From NCBI GenBank assembly GCA_907163375.1, contig CAJQUW010009053.1:12501-76500 (forward strand): DNA of 64,000 nucleotides. Reading direction: 5' to 3'. The translations under genes and the position numbers were made by a program. This document shows positions 38,867 through 48,140 of this stretch, one piece after another (positions within the stretch are counted from its first letter, which is position 1; each line of letters starts with the position of its first letter). The DNA is from Prostheceraeus crozeri. Taxonomy: Eukaryota; Platyhelminthes; Polycladida; Euryleptidae. The notes under the pieces were generated by a model, which was not told where the DNA came from, searched no databases, and was given only the letters and a program-made list of their open reading frames with translations.

Positions 38867-39463
38867 CCACACATAGTGGCTGACAAAATACTGAATAGGT
38901 AATGATATGTCTTGAAAGATATGTGACAAAGATAAATCAGACATCATTCAATTGTTGCGTTTCCCACATGTAAACAGATCCTGTCATTAAATTCATCCCA
39001 TCAATAAATACAGTATGCTTTTGCGATCCTCACATGTAAACAAATCCTGTACATCAATCTTTGCCTTTCGATTCCCACAAGTAAACAGATCCTGTTCATC
39101 CTCGAATCCCATAAAGATGTAATCGCTGTGTGATAAATATGTAATCCGCCTTTACACAAACTTCGCCTCATACATCAAGACTTAAGAATAGGAGCTCTCT
39201 CATCTCCCGTAAGCCACGCTAAGCGCTCTGTATTCACTCTTCACCGCCCACCCCCATATGATGGCTACAAGTCATTGTTAGTCGTTTATTCACCTATGCA
39301 GCAAGGCATTAAGGAAAATGTGAGTCGTTTGTTGCGTGCCTCATTGAAATTCACAGAGTGAAGTGAATTGTCGAGCCGAGAAAAGACCATATTTGTGAAG
39401 CTATTCATTATGCCTTGTGAGAGCCTTTTCTGTGTAACTCATCAAGTCATGCTGAGAATAACC

Positions 39464-40915
39464 TCAAGATTTCATGATATTTAGTGTCTTGTTAGTTTTG
39501 TGTACAGCGTCTTGTAACTTCGAGCATATTCTACAATATCTGACTACCTGCGACGCGAATACATGAAGGGCCATCTGTAATGGGATCATGCTCTCCGGAA
39601 AAGTCAGTTGCACCACAGAGAAAGAGAAGTCATCTACCTTGTGATATACTGAAGTTCTCAAGCTGTTCTGTGAGATTTGTATTTTCACATCAAGGTAAAC
39701 TACCTCTTTATTGTTATCACCATTTCTCTCCGCCAACAAGTCAGGTGGATAAATTCTTTGAATCAACGAATTAAAGTGTTTATAATTGACAACACATATA
39801 TCGTCTATGTATCTTGATGTAGGTGATAACAAGCGTGCTAAATGATATTTCTTAGTTTTTATCAAATTTTGCATAAAAACATATTCGCAGTGTAAGAGGA
39901 ATAGGTCAGCTAGGAGTGGACTAGAATTTCCTCCCATTGGAATGCCTTTAATCTGCCTGAAAACTAAATTACCGAATGTGACGTAGGTCTGTGATAATAG
40001 GAAATGTATGGCTTCTTTTAACTTCTGTTTATCAAAACAGTGATAACCACTATATTTTTTCATTGACCGCTGTTTCTCTTAATTGCCATACAATATCTCT
40101 GAAAATTGTCACGCAAAATACTTAAGGCTGAATTTACTTTGATGGAAAGCTTTTTCGATGTGCATTGTCGTGCTCCTGCTATGAATCTAAATTTGCATGG
40201 AGTTTTGTGAAATTTTGGAATCCAATATAATTTTGGTAATTTTCTGTCTTTTTCACAGACAGATAGTTTAAACTCGCTTTTCATAATTGTTGTGTTGCTC
40301 AATTACATTCTGCGCTAAAATTTGCTCTGGACCATAGGTATCATTACCCGATATGTTCGACGTGGAAATATCAATTCCCAACTCGGCTAAGAGAATTTGG
40401 AGATAAAACTTTTTGCAAATAAAGGCATAGTTATTAGATGCTTTATCAACTGGCGTAATTATGACGTCATTCTGCAATTCTTTCAGATTTTTACCCATTT
40501 TGACATTAATCTTGTGTCGATTACTGTGTGCGCGAAATCTATTCGAGGATTTCTTGGCAAGATATATTCGATCTTTAATCAGTGCCATGATTCTTGATTT
40601 CCACGCTGAGAATAAAATAGCCTCAAGCCTCTCTTTCTTACTTATTTTTGTAATATGCTCATCTAATGAATTACTAATTTGAGTTGTTATGGCACTCCAA
40701 CTAAGGCTTTTGGGGATTCTGTGTTTGGTACCAAAACTGAAGAGTTGACGTAAGTCTTCATCATCCACAATATCCAGATCACCTGTTATTACGTGACCAT
40801 AATGTGGGTAAACAAAAGATTGCCTCTTGCTACATGAGCATGGATTCTTCATGATGTGCATCACATCCTGAAACTTTAGGTTATTCAAAAAACGCCCATA
40901 ATTGCAAAACTTCAA
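39464..40915 (-). pseudogene. Penelope-like reverse transcriptase
   Basis: Read from 40915: a head with CSCSKRQSF and HYGHVITGDLDIVDDEDLR, typical of Penelope-like proteins, then NDVIITPVDKASNNYAFICK (RT1-2 region), KLPKLYWIPKFHKTP and RFIAGARQCTSKK. QIKGIPMGGNSSPLLADLFL and the catalytic SRYIDDICVV (YIDD box) follow, then EVVYLDVKIQIS. The reading frame is not continuous (at least two frames are used). No GIY-YIG endonuclease is visible at the C-terminal side. Penelope-like elements copy RNA into DNA at chromosome ends or nicks. Subgroup not certain. Confidence 0.85.
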
Positions 40916-40992
40916 TGCAGTGGGTTTATCTAATTATGGGTTAATCTAAGTTATCTAACAGTGGGTTAATCTAATTATGTAGTAATGCGTGT

Positions 40993-41382
40993 TTATCTTC
41001 GGTTCCGTGCTTTCTTTCCACTTGGAAAAAGATTTTGCATAATAAAAATGATAAAGCATGGTTTGTGATGAGCAGCCTTGGTAAACATAGCAGTTAATTC
41101 TTGTGAGTTCTTAATCTCATTAAGTAAATCATCAAGAATGATAATATCATAGGGTTGAATATCAGCAGCGCTGATAATCCCCGGTTGAACCAAGTAACCC
41201 TTACCAAACAATTCACGATGTAAGTTATGTTGATAAATTCCATGGTAGCAAACAACGCGATTCGGTATGCAGTCAAAAATCTCATTACGACGCTCCAACA
41301 ATTGCAGTGTTAAATGTGTCTTCCCACTATGAGAGGGTCCTACGATGCACATGGTGCGATTACAGCGTAAACGGAAATCCAT
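40993..41382 (-). pseudogene. Packaging ATPase of element B, partial
   Basis: From MDFRLRCNRTMCIVGPSHSG (Walker A GPSHSGKT) through YDIIILDDLLNEIKNS (Walker B) to KPCFIIFIMQNLF (sensor-like region), this is the FtsK/HerA-type packaging ATPase found in Polintons. About 129 residues remain, compared with roughly 200-250 usual, so the 3' part seems to be missing beside the Penelope-like element. It is the functional counterpart of the element A gene at 801-1568. Confidence 0.8.
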
Positions 41383-41431
41383 GTTGATTTTGATGAAAAG
41401 TCATACCATTTAACCTAGTATCTATCCATTA

Positions 41432-41823
41432 ATGGCTTTATTCGCGAGAGCACCAGCTAATCCTCCCAAAGCAGGACCGGCAGCTGCCATGATGATAGGC
41501 GCTAAAAGTGGTAAGAAGCCACCGCGCTGTGATAATAGTTTGCGCTTTGTAGGAATTCATGTTTTTGGATTGCTCAAGGTGCGAAGAACTTTACCATGCC
41601 TGGCAATTGCATTGGCCCTTTTGCTATTTAATGTCATATAACGCACTTTTCGTATTTCCGCGGACATTTTACGAATGAAGGCATTGTTTGCCAGCTTCAT
41701 TGCCTCACATCAATGAGATGGTTTTAATTTTAATAAGCGACGAAGAGTGAGACAGAATTTTTTGTTTGCATTTGATTGACAATTTTGTCTGCGCGAACGG
41801 TGAGAGGAACGACGTCTAGCCAT
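41432..41823 (-). pseudogene. Basic core-protein remnant with GGFLPLLAPI segment, broken
   Basis: On the minus strand the region encodes MARRRSSHRSRRQNCQ, a middle part with VRYMTLNSKRANAIARH, and a C-terminal block KRKLLSQRGGFLPLLAPIIM followed by AAAGPALGGLAGALA. Very basic N-termini and a hydrophobic Gly/Ala/Pro C-terminus are typical for adenovirus-like pVII/pX type proteins of Polintons, which bind virion DNA or act on membranes. It looks broken, about two breaks. It lies next to the ATPase gene, as in other elements. Confidence 0.65.
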
Positions 41824-42004
41824 TTTTACAGGTGGATGTTAGAGTGTTCTTTGCTTAAACACGACAGCAGATTCGAAACATTACCGTCGTAAACGCAATG
41901 AAATAGAGGAAGACATTGAGTACAGCACTAGTAAAAAGCAATACACTGAGAACAGCCACAGTACCAGTGGGATAGTCAGAAGCAGATACATGTGCGGGTA
42001 GCTG

Positions 42005-42217
42005 CTATGTATCATTCAGTGAGATACTATAGTTCAATGGAAACAGTTCAGCTGTGTCGTTTGCTGATATGTTATGAGCCAGACATGAACAATCTGTTTG
42101 TACGACGATGCTTGTAAAGTTTAATGCCTTTGCATCAATTGTGCTTAAGTGGAAAAGGCTTCTCATAAGCAACGTGTAGAATACATAACTCCAAGCAAGG
42201 TAATGAAAGAAGACCAT
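42005..42217 (-). CDS. Small membrane/secreted protein candidate with many N-glycosylation sites
   Basis: The 70-residue ORF opens with a hydrophobic, signal-like segment (MVFFHYLAWSYVFYTLLM), followed by a stretch with five N-x-S/T sequons (NFT, NIS, NDT, NYS, NDT) and two Cys. Just downstream on the same strand another hydrophobic segment is encoded (VAVLSVLLFTSAVLNVF). A small glycoprotein is inferred. No family is recognised. It may be a remnant. Confidence 0.4.
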   Translation of the reverse strand: MVFFHYLAWSYVFYTLLMRSLFHLSTIDAKALNFTSIVVQTDCSCLAHNISANDTAELFPLNYSISLNDT

Positions 42218-42248
42218 GATGTATCAGTGATGAAAGTGTATTCGTAAA

Positions 42249-42404
42249 CTACTTTGGTTTAAAATTATAAGATAGCATATAGTCAACATCTTCACAGTTT
42301 GCGTGAATGATGATAGCATTACTCAAACAATGTATCATCTCTCTACAATCACTGGATGATAATAGTTTTTTCCAACACAAGAATCCACTGCCTTGTAGAA
42401 TCAT
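42249..42404 (-). CDS. Short unknown ORF (51 residues)
   Basis: MILQGSGFLCWKKLLSSS followed by MIHCLSNAIIIHANCED forms a short ORF with four Cys between the RING and membrane-protein genes. It fills an otherwise empty 270-bp gap on the coding strand. No homology is recognised. Confidence 0.25.
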   Translation of the reverse strand: MILQGSGFLCWKKLLSSSDCREMIHCLSNAIIIHANCEDVDYMLSYNFKPK

Positions 42405-42488
42405 GCTTTCTCTTTTCAATCAGACGGTGATACAGTGGTGTTATGGTCATAGATGACTGTTCTAAAATCGACAAGGATTGCATCAAAA

Positions 42489-42938
42489 TCATTTATATAC
42501 ATTGACTGTTGAAATTATTTCTTGATCACAGATGGGGCACAACATAGTTTCCAAAGGTACATAGCACGTAGAACACATAACAGAATGACAACATGGTAAA
42601 AAGAAAAGGGACCGTTCCCTTTTAAAACACTCAACGCAGTTCCGTTCACATAATAATTTAAACGTCTCTTCTTCCAATTTCTTTCTGAAGTCACTTTTAT
42701 TGGTAGAGCTACTTGGCAAACCAGTTGCAAATGCCACTTTTTTCTTTTTCACTCCAGATCGCTCCAATTTCATCCTCCTATTTTCACTGTCATTGCATTG
42801 CAGCATGGAAAAATCCTCTATCCATCTTCGATCCAAATTGTGATTCATAGCATGCTCATCTAGATCCATTAGTCTTTCAACTAAAGCGCCAGCTTTAATA
42901 TTTTCATTTACATTTGCAACACTTTCTATCGCCTTCAA
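42489..42938 (-). CDS. RING-finger protein (IAP-type C-terminal RING)
   Basis: This 149-residue protein looks whole. The N-terminal 90 residues are helical and charged with a Lys-rich KKKKVAFATGL patch. The C-terminal 50 residues form a C3HC4 RING: CVECFKRERSLFFLPCCHSV, MCSTCYVP and CPICDQEI, ending close to the C-terminus as in IAP proteins and their E2-binding RINGs. No BIR domain is present. It probably acts as a ubiquitin ligase, perhaps against host defence or cell death. It lies between the core-protein region and module B. Confidence 0.75.
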   Translation of the reverse strand: MKAIESVANVNENIKAGALVERLMDLDEHAMNHNLDRRWIEDFSMLQCNDSENRRMKLERSGVKKKKVAFATGLPSSSTNKSDFRKKLEEETFKLLCERNCVECFKRERSLFFLPCCHSVMCSTCYVPLETMLCPICDQEIISTVNVYK

Positions 42939-43426
42939 CGAATAACCAAACCCTCTCGCTACAGACCATTACGTTGGGAAACGAATGTAACTTTTCATCT
43001 TCAAATAATTTCAAATGATGATGAGTGCCAGGAATGGGTACTCCGTTGAATATGCTTGATATGACTTGTACACCTTTGACAGTATTGATGACTCAGTGTA
43101 ATCTAATGCTTTACTTTCAAAAACGTGTGTCATGGTAAAACTATTTGACTATATTATCACTTTATCAACCTGTGTTGCAGTAAAAAACTTTTGTACAACT
43201 TGATACACTTTCTGACTACACTCACAAGAGCTTGTTCACTACTGAAGAGAGAAGTCTGATGTGTTGCATGTGGTGCAAGTTTGACTTACCTTCATTCCAT
43301 TTCATCATTTATTCTTCCCCTCTGCAATCCATATCCGAAGATATGGGGCGGGCTTGGGACCGCTTTAGCTGCATTAGAAGGTAGCCCTTAAGAGGGCTCA
43401 TGGGGCGTTCTCCGTCCACCGACACT

Positions 43427-43427
43427 A

Positions 43428-43455
<28 letters not shown>
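43427..43455. repeat. (TC)n microsatellite in the terminal exon of the module B gene
   Basis: About 14 TC dinucleotides. It lies between the 62-bp candidate intron and a block similar to the 150-bp repeat core (CCCTTAAGAGGGCTCATGGG at 43386 on the plus strand). Confidence 0.95.
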
Positions 43456-43457
<2 letters not shown>

Positions 43458-43458
<1 letters not shown>

Positions 43459-44174
43459 CATCGACTATTGTAAGAACTCTGAAAGAAAAAGAATAGGAGA
43501 TAAGAGGCGGTAAGGAAATGATCATGTTGAAGTAACTTACTGGGAACTTTCTTCCGATTTTTCCGGACGACGAAGTCCTCAAGCTGACCGGTAATGTCCA
43601 TGCTCATGTGGAGACATCGGACTCCGTCGCCCTCGTAGCACTCCTGCGTCTGATTTGGGTCACTCGTGATGGATGGGGCATCGCACACATTATTTTCAAA
43701 GATGGGAAGATGGACTTCATACACTCTTCTTTTTCTACACTTCTCACGCTCATGCAATCGCTCCACTTCCGACAACAACCGCCTGTTTATCACCTTCGTC
43801 TTTTCCACTTCCTTCACCACACCTCGCATCCGCTCCACTTCATTCTTCTCACGCATCAACTCCGATAATAAGCCCTCAACCACCTTCACTCGCTTCATCA
43901 TTCCACTCCTTTCCTCCAACCACTCCTGCTCCTTCACTCGCATCTCCTCCAACTCCTCTCTCATCACCTTCATACCCTCAACCTTAACTTTCAGCTCTTC
44001 ATTCTCCTTCAAAACTTTTCTATTCACACTCTCCATACCCATCATACGATCCTTCAACTTCACAAACGCCTCCATATCATGCACCTCTTTCCTAGGCGAT
44101 GATGTCACTACAGGCTCAACAACTTCCTGACTCTCCCTGTCTTTCTTTTCCTGTGCGTCCCACTCTTCCTTCAA
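43458..44174 (-). CDS. Coiled-coil protein with conserved C-terminal domain, module B
   Basis: This is the paralogue of the module A protein at 35580-36548. The frame has no ATG at its 5' end; the earliest in-frame Met is well inside. A coiled coil over about 45-150 (MGMESVNRKVLKENEELKVK; VEGLLSELMREKNEVERM) is followed by the shared C-terminal domain YEVHLPIFENN and VRCLHMSMDITGQLEDFVV. A 62-bp candidate intron (43479-43540, donor CCA|GTAAGT, acceptor CTTTCAG) interrupts the last codons, so the final 20 residues of the open frame are probably not coding. It is expected to work with the zinc-finger ORF just upstream. Confidence 0.6.
43479..43540 (-). other. Candidate 62-bp intron, module B
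   Basis: The donor CCA|GTAAGT and acceptor TTTCTTTCAG|AGT on the minus strand occur at the same place as the 60-bp intron of module A. Confidence 0.65.
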
Positions 44175-44202
44175 TACGCTATATCGCCAAACAAATCTTC
44201 CA

Positions 44203-44547
44203 TCACCACATCCAAATCAACCTCATCACTCTTCTCAGCCATCCCTTCGCAATCGAAGCTACATCCTTATCATTCTCCTCCATTGCCAACAATATTCCCT
44301 CAAACCACGACTTAAACCCTTTCTCTCCGATGTTCCCAGCCTCACACTGTAAATGCGCCTTCATAAAATCTGCCTCATCCCCCATCGCACATATCCGACA
44401 AGACACACACAACCTCAACATCACTTTCCTCTCATGGCCCATCGTCCCCTCTTTAGCTTTTAGATGCTTTTTAAGATCGCTGCCTCGTGCAATACGGCCA
44501 CAGCTGCATTTTCCAACAAGCATTCTTGCGTTACACTGCTTAGTCAT
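44203..44547 (-). CDS. Zinc-finger-like protein, module B
   Basis: From the ATG at 44547: MTKQCNARMLVGKCSCGRIA, DLKKHLKAKEG, LCVSCRICAMGD and FMKAHLQCEAGN. The Cys/His layout is the same as in the module A protein (CxCGRI...H...CxxC...HxxC). The last 45 residues (KSWFEGILLAMEENDKDVAS) have no counterpart in the open part of the module A ORF. The start is supported by a splice acceptor (TTTACAG|AATTATCATG) eight bases upstream of it and by a TATA box at 44797. Confidence 0.6.
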   Translation of the reverse strand: MTKQCNARMLVGKCSCGRIARGSDLKKHLKAKEGTMGHERKVMLRLCVSCRICAMGDEADFMKAHLQCEAGNIGEKGFKSWFEGILLAMEENDKDVASIAKGWLRRVMRLIWMW

Positions 44548-44554
44548 GATAATT

Positions 44555-44746
44555 CTGTAAAGATAGAGTAAAATTTGATAGCAAGTGTTTATAGGATACT
44601 ACTTGCTGATATGCATTGAAAGACTAAGTCACCAAACATTTGATAGCAAACGTTGGAATAAAATCGTCAAACAAATCTAAAGAGTATGACTCCTAGCTTT
44701 ATCCTAAAACCCAAAGTTTGATAGCAAACCTTGTCAGAGCACTCAC
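44555..44746 (-). other. Candidate 192-bp 5' UTR intron with three TGATAGCA motifs
   Basis: Donor ACG|GTGAGT at 44746 and acceptor TTTACAG at 44555 on the minus strand. Inside, TTTGCTATCAAA or close variants occur at 44576-44583, 44641-44648 and 44719-44726 (plus-strand TGATAGCA). Confidence 0.65.
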
Positions 44747-44796
44747 CGTTTGTCTTGCAACTTGAAACAGGAGTGAAGACTAGAGAAAAGACGAGG

Positions 44797-44808
44797 TTTA
44801 TATACCCC
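44797..44808 (-). promoter_or_regulatory. TATA box, module B zinc-finger gene
   Basis: GGGGTATATAAACC on the minus strand lies about 50 bp upstream of the candidate splice donor at 44746. It is identical to the box at 35314. Confidence 0.75.
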
Positions 44809-45959
44809 TCTGACACAAAGCCATGATTCAGACCTTCCTTATTTGGCCATGCATTTGACATGACAACAGCGGTTTTACCATGTATGGGTATCGGCAGTCA
44901 CCGTGCTTTCAGTTACCAACTTCCAACACAAAGACGGGTTACCCTATGACGCGAAAAGGTTTGACGTCAATGCCTGCAGCAACCGTCTCATTTTTACCAA
45001 GTGACAATGACAAACGATAGACGTTGCCAACCCTGAGTTACTGAGGCTAGACGAGATTTCACAAAGGCCTGATAGCAAGCCAGCAACCCTTTAGGTGTCA
45101 AGCTCTTGAATCCGTTACAGGCATTACTCAGAGCGGATCTTATCCCAGCTCCAAGGCCTCGACCCACAAATCCAACCTCGGGCGGACAGAGCGTGCGTCA
45201 TGTCACTGTGTTGGTATCCGGGCCCCGCTTTTGACATAAAAACCGGTGGAGTTATTTACAAGAGGAAACATCCCCAGTCGTTTCTTTGATCAGCTTGATA
45301 GCAAACCGTGATTCGCAAGAGTTTTGCAATGGAGATGTTTAGATGCCACCCATGACAAGATAGCTAAGACTCAACCGATTGGCGTTCAAAGTGCTACGTT
45401 GAGAACTGTGTTAAATGCCCAACATGAGTTGCCCCAGCGGCTTCGGTCTAAAATATGACACACTCCCTTGCCACACTTATCACTACGGCATCATCCGCCG
45501 TCCCGAAGGAACACCCTGTCAGTGGAATATTACAGCAAAACTCTCCGTGTCTTGCTCACTTTCAGTGAAAAGCCGCTTGTATCATGAGAAGACTGGCTCG
45601 TACACACTTATCCATGCCTTCATTGACTTCAGAAGGGTCGAAAAACCCCAGAAAACCTCCAAAAATAGTGAATTTAAATTTTTCGACGTTTTAGCACTAC
45701 TTACGAAATTTTATAAGTAGTCTGTCACTATAGGTCTGATCAATAGCGATCGAACCTTTTTTGAATCAAGTCAAACGGACTTGTAGAAGCAAAGTTACAA
45801 GCCTTTAAAGTTTTGGAGTCTTTTATGGCCTGGAGACGAAGGCCATCTCCTGGCGAACCTCTAAGTCTGACGCCTTAGCTGATATCAGCAATGAAATTTT
45901 CTAGGTCGGAAATCCGAAATTTGGAATGTCCGATGCTATCATCGGAGCTCAGAGAGACG

Positions 45960-46021
45960 ACCTACCTTTGACAATCGCTCTCGTCTTAATGAAAAGTCTC
46001 TGTCGGTTCCCCGCTTATATA
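45960..46021 (-). promoter_or_regulatory. Further TATA box and splice donor in module B
   Basis: CTATATAAGCGGGG (minus strand, about 46014-46022), a short first exon, and donor CAAAG|GTAGGT at 45965 are followed by GAGCTCCGATGATAGCATCGG. The layout matches the module A promoter region at 37290-37380 (GAGCTCCCGATATCGGGCG). No downstream ORF of that transcript could be assigned; the 44.8-45.96 kb stretch holds two further TGATAGCA motifs (45070, 45296) and no supported gene. Confidence 0.5.
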
Positions 46022-46099
46022 GTTTGTGGCGATCAGCTGATGACGTAATATCCATCATCCAAATCTTTAAACACGTCTATCTCCGGTTCTAGTGCTTCG

Positions 46100-47300
46100 A
46101 TTGACTTGAAACTCACCCTCTTGATGCAGAATGGCACGCTGATTCCAAATCTGGTCTCCGTTTTCTCGTCCGAGGCGTCGTTCACCCGCTAGAGCGATTT
46201 TCATAAAAATTCTCTGTCGTTTTTTCGCCAATGTCCCAAATTTTCAATTGCGTCTCACATCTAAACGAAGGCAGATATGAACAAGCCGTGTCTTCCACTG
46301 AATTTGTCTCACTCTTAGCTTTCAAACGAGCTATTTGCACGACTTTCTACGATCTCTAGAACCAAAGTTGGAAGTCTCGTTCCAGAGGGGGGGGGTCAGA
46401 ACTTTTTCTCTCCGATTAAGCTGGAAAGTAGTTTCTAGACCCAAAATTGGCCAAAACGTCTGAATTTGCACTCCGTTTCCCCATCCGAGCACTCCTTCAT
46501 GCCGAAAAATGACTTTTCTCATCCCAAAACCAGCAAAACCTGCCTTTTCCAACTCTGACGTTTTCCTGCCATTTTCCTCTCTAAACCCAGGAAAATAGGG
46601 CCAAACTGAGCTTTCCACTGCATGTTTCTCATTCTCAGCTTTCAAATAAGCTATCACACGACTTTCTACGATCTCTAGAACCAAAGTTGGAAGTCTCGTC
46701 CAGAGGGGGGGGACGTCCTCGAAACTTTTTCTCTCCGATTTCGCTGGAAACATCTTTCCTAACCCAAAATTTCACGTAGATTCCGAATCTGGCCTCCGTT
46801 TTTCCATCCGAGGCCTCCTTCATGCCGAAAAACGACTTTTCTCATCCCAAAACCACCAAAACCCGCCTTTTTCCAACTCTGCCGTTTTCAGAGATTCCAC
46901 CCCTTGCCTCTCAGGAAAACTCCTCCTGCCTTCCTTCCCAACCCAACTTTTCACATAGATTCCGAATCTGAACTCCAATTTCCCATCCGAACCCTCCTTT
47001 ATGACGATTTCCGACTTTTCTCATCCCAAAAACGACCAAAACCTACCCTTTCCTCACTCTATCCTTCCCACATTCCTACCGCCTTCCTTCCGAGATTCCA
47101 CCCCTTGCTGGAAAAGTCCTTTCTTCCTTCCAGGGGGGATAGGGAACAGTTTCTTCCTCTCGGACCCATTCCTCCCAGCACATCCTTGGCCAACTCCTTC
47201 CTTCCTTCCGGAGGGGGGCTGAGTCAGCATGATGACTCATCGTTGCGCATTTTGTCCTTGCGCCTGGGATGGGATTACTACTCACCTGGGTATACAGAAG
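46100..47300. repeat. Degenerate repeats with G-tracts, module B upstream region
   Basis: A phrase around GACTTTTCTCATCCCAAAA recurs near 46509, 46831 and 47018. ACGATCTCTAGAACCAAAGT occurs near 46349 and 46668, each followed by a G-tract (AGAGGGGGGG). The same ACTAGAACCAAAGTTAGAAG plus G-tract occurs in module A near 37923. No gene is supported; the ORFs across it are by-products of the repeats. Confidence 0.85.
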
Positions 47301-47800
47301 TGCAACTTAAACAATGAATTTGCAAAATGCCGCATACAATAGCAATACAAAGAATTTTCCTTTGATCGCGAAGCTCGCCTTACAGGCTAGTTCCATTGTA
47401 GCAAAAAATCGATTAACCAGCTGCATTTCCCTCTATAGATGACATAACCAATAAGCGTATTATCCAGAAAGATCCATCATCTGATCACCATTCATCTCAT
47501 AAATTTACATTGGCATTACATCGAAGTTGCGGACCAAAATATGGAGATAAAATTGTTGAAAAAATAACGAGTTGAGGATCTTCATTGAATATTTTTAAAT
47601 GTGAGACGGCAGCACCGAATGACTGCTGAATTAATTGCTTTGTAACACGAGTAATTTTCCAAGCTATGATCACAAGATATGTGTAATCCATTTCATGACT
47701 TCTCTTTCACCTTAAGACACTGTCTGGGCGGGATGATGCTTTGGTTCGTCTCATAAGGGACCAAGTACACATGAAATGTACAGGATGAGATTGATACATG
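47301..47800. other. No supported gene
   Basis: One 64-codon minus-strand ORF (47497-47691, MDYTYLVIIAWKITRVTKQL) shows no recognised feature. The stretch lies between module B repeats and the LTR element, and may contain the unrecognised right end of element B. Confidence 0.3.
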
Positions 47801-48118
47801 TGTGATAAATTGTTATGTAATTAAACGTGGTAACCACGTGTATCGAAAAGTTAAATAATTAGTTTTATTCAAACAAGCTTGAAAAGTGACTAGTTTTTAG
47901 AGTAACTGACTTCACAATTATCTTCATAGTATTTTATTGCGTTTTGGATGCATTCTTGCATTAATGACTTTTCCTGTTATTTGTCATTTGTTGAATCATT
48001 TACTATGCAACCTTGGTGACATATGAAACCCAAATAATTGTTGTATTTGAATACATCTTTTGCTTTTGTGTGGAACGAGTTAGACGTTTTTTACTCCGTT
48101 GCTACAAAGATCATTATA
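47801..48118 (+). repeat. 5' LTR
   Basis: 318 bp, almost identical to the 3' LTR without its insertion (two visible differences). A near-palindrome ACGTGGTAACCACGT lies 25 bp from the start. Confidence 0.93.
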
Positions 48119-48140
48119 TTGGCGTCAGAAGTAGGATTTT

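Larger units (their letters stand above)
38300..40985 (-). mobile_element. Penelope-like retroelement, partial
   Basis: A reverse transcriptase of Penelope type is encoded on the minus strand, followed downstream by untranslated sequence and a pseudoknot-capable motif (38809-38866). The edges are approximate: module A-like GC-rich DNA ends near 38.29 kb and the ATPase of element B resumes at 40993. At the 5' edge a short repeat (GTGGGTTAATCTAATTATG) occurs in two to three degenerate copies (40919-40981). The insertion separates module A from the ATPase gene. Confidence 0.75.
13830..47700. mobile_element. Polinton-like element B (fossil) with nested insertions
   Basis: This region carries a second complete-looking set of Polinton functions: chromodomain integrase, capsid protein, adenain, polymerase B, packaging ATPase and core protein remnant. 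Accessory genes include TBP-like, PC4-like, fibre-like and RING proteins and duplicated zinc-finger/coiled-coil modules. It is less AT-rich than element A and uses TATA boxes and AATAAA signals. A tandem array with a piggyBac element (20.3-26.5 kb) and a Penelope-like element (38.3-41.0 kb) sit inside it. I could not identify terminal inverted repeats, so both limits are approximate. Whether the two modules belong to the same element is inferred from their position. It is broken in many places (ten or more). Confidence 0.75.

Noticed and set aside
43608-44560. Plus-strand ORFs opposite module B genes
   Set aside because: Antisense shadows of the coiled-coil and zinc-finger ORFs.
45415-45720. 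101-residue plus-strand ORF
   Set aside because: No domain, no promoter or signal on this strand, and it lies in the non-coding upstream part of module B.
46331-47317. ORFs on both strands across the G-tract repeats
   Set aside because: They follow the degenerate repeats and have no conserved frame among copies.
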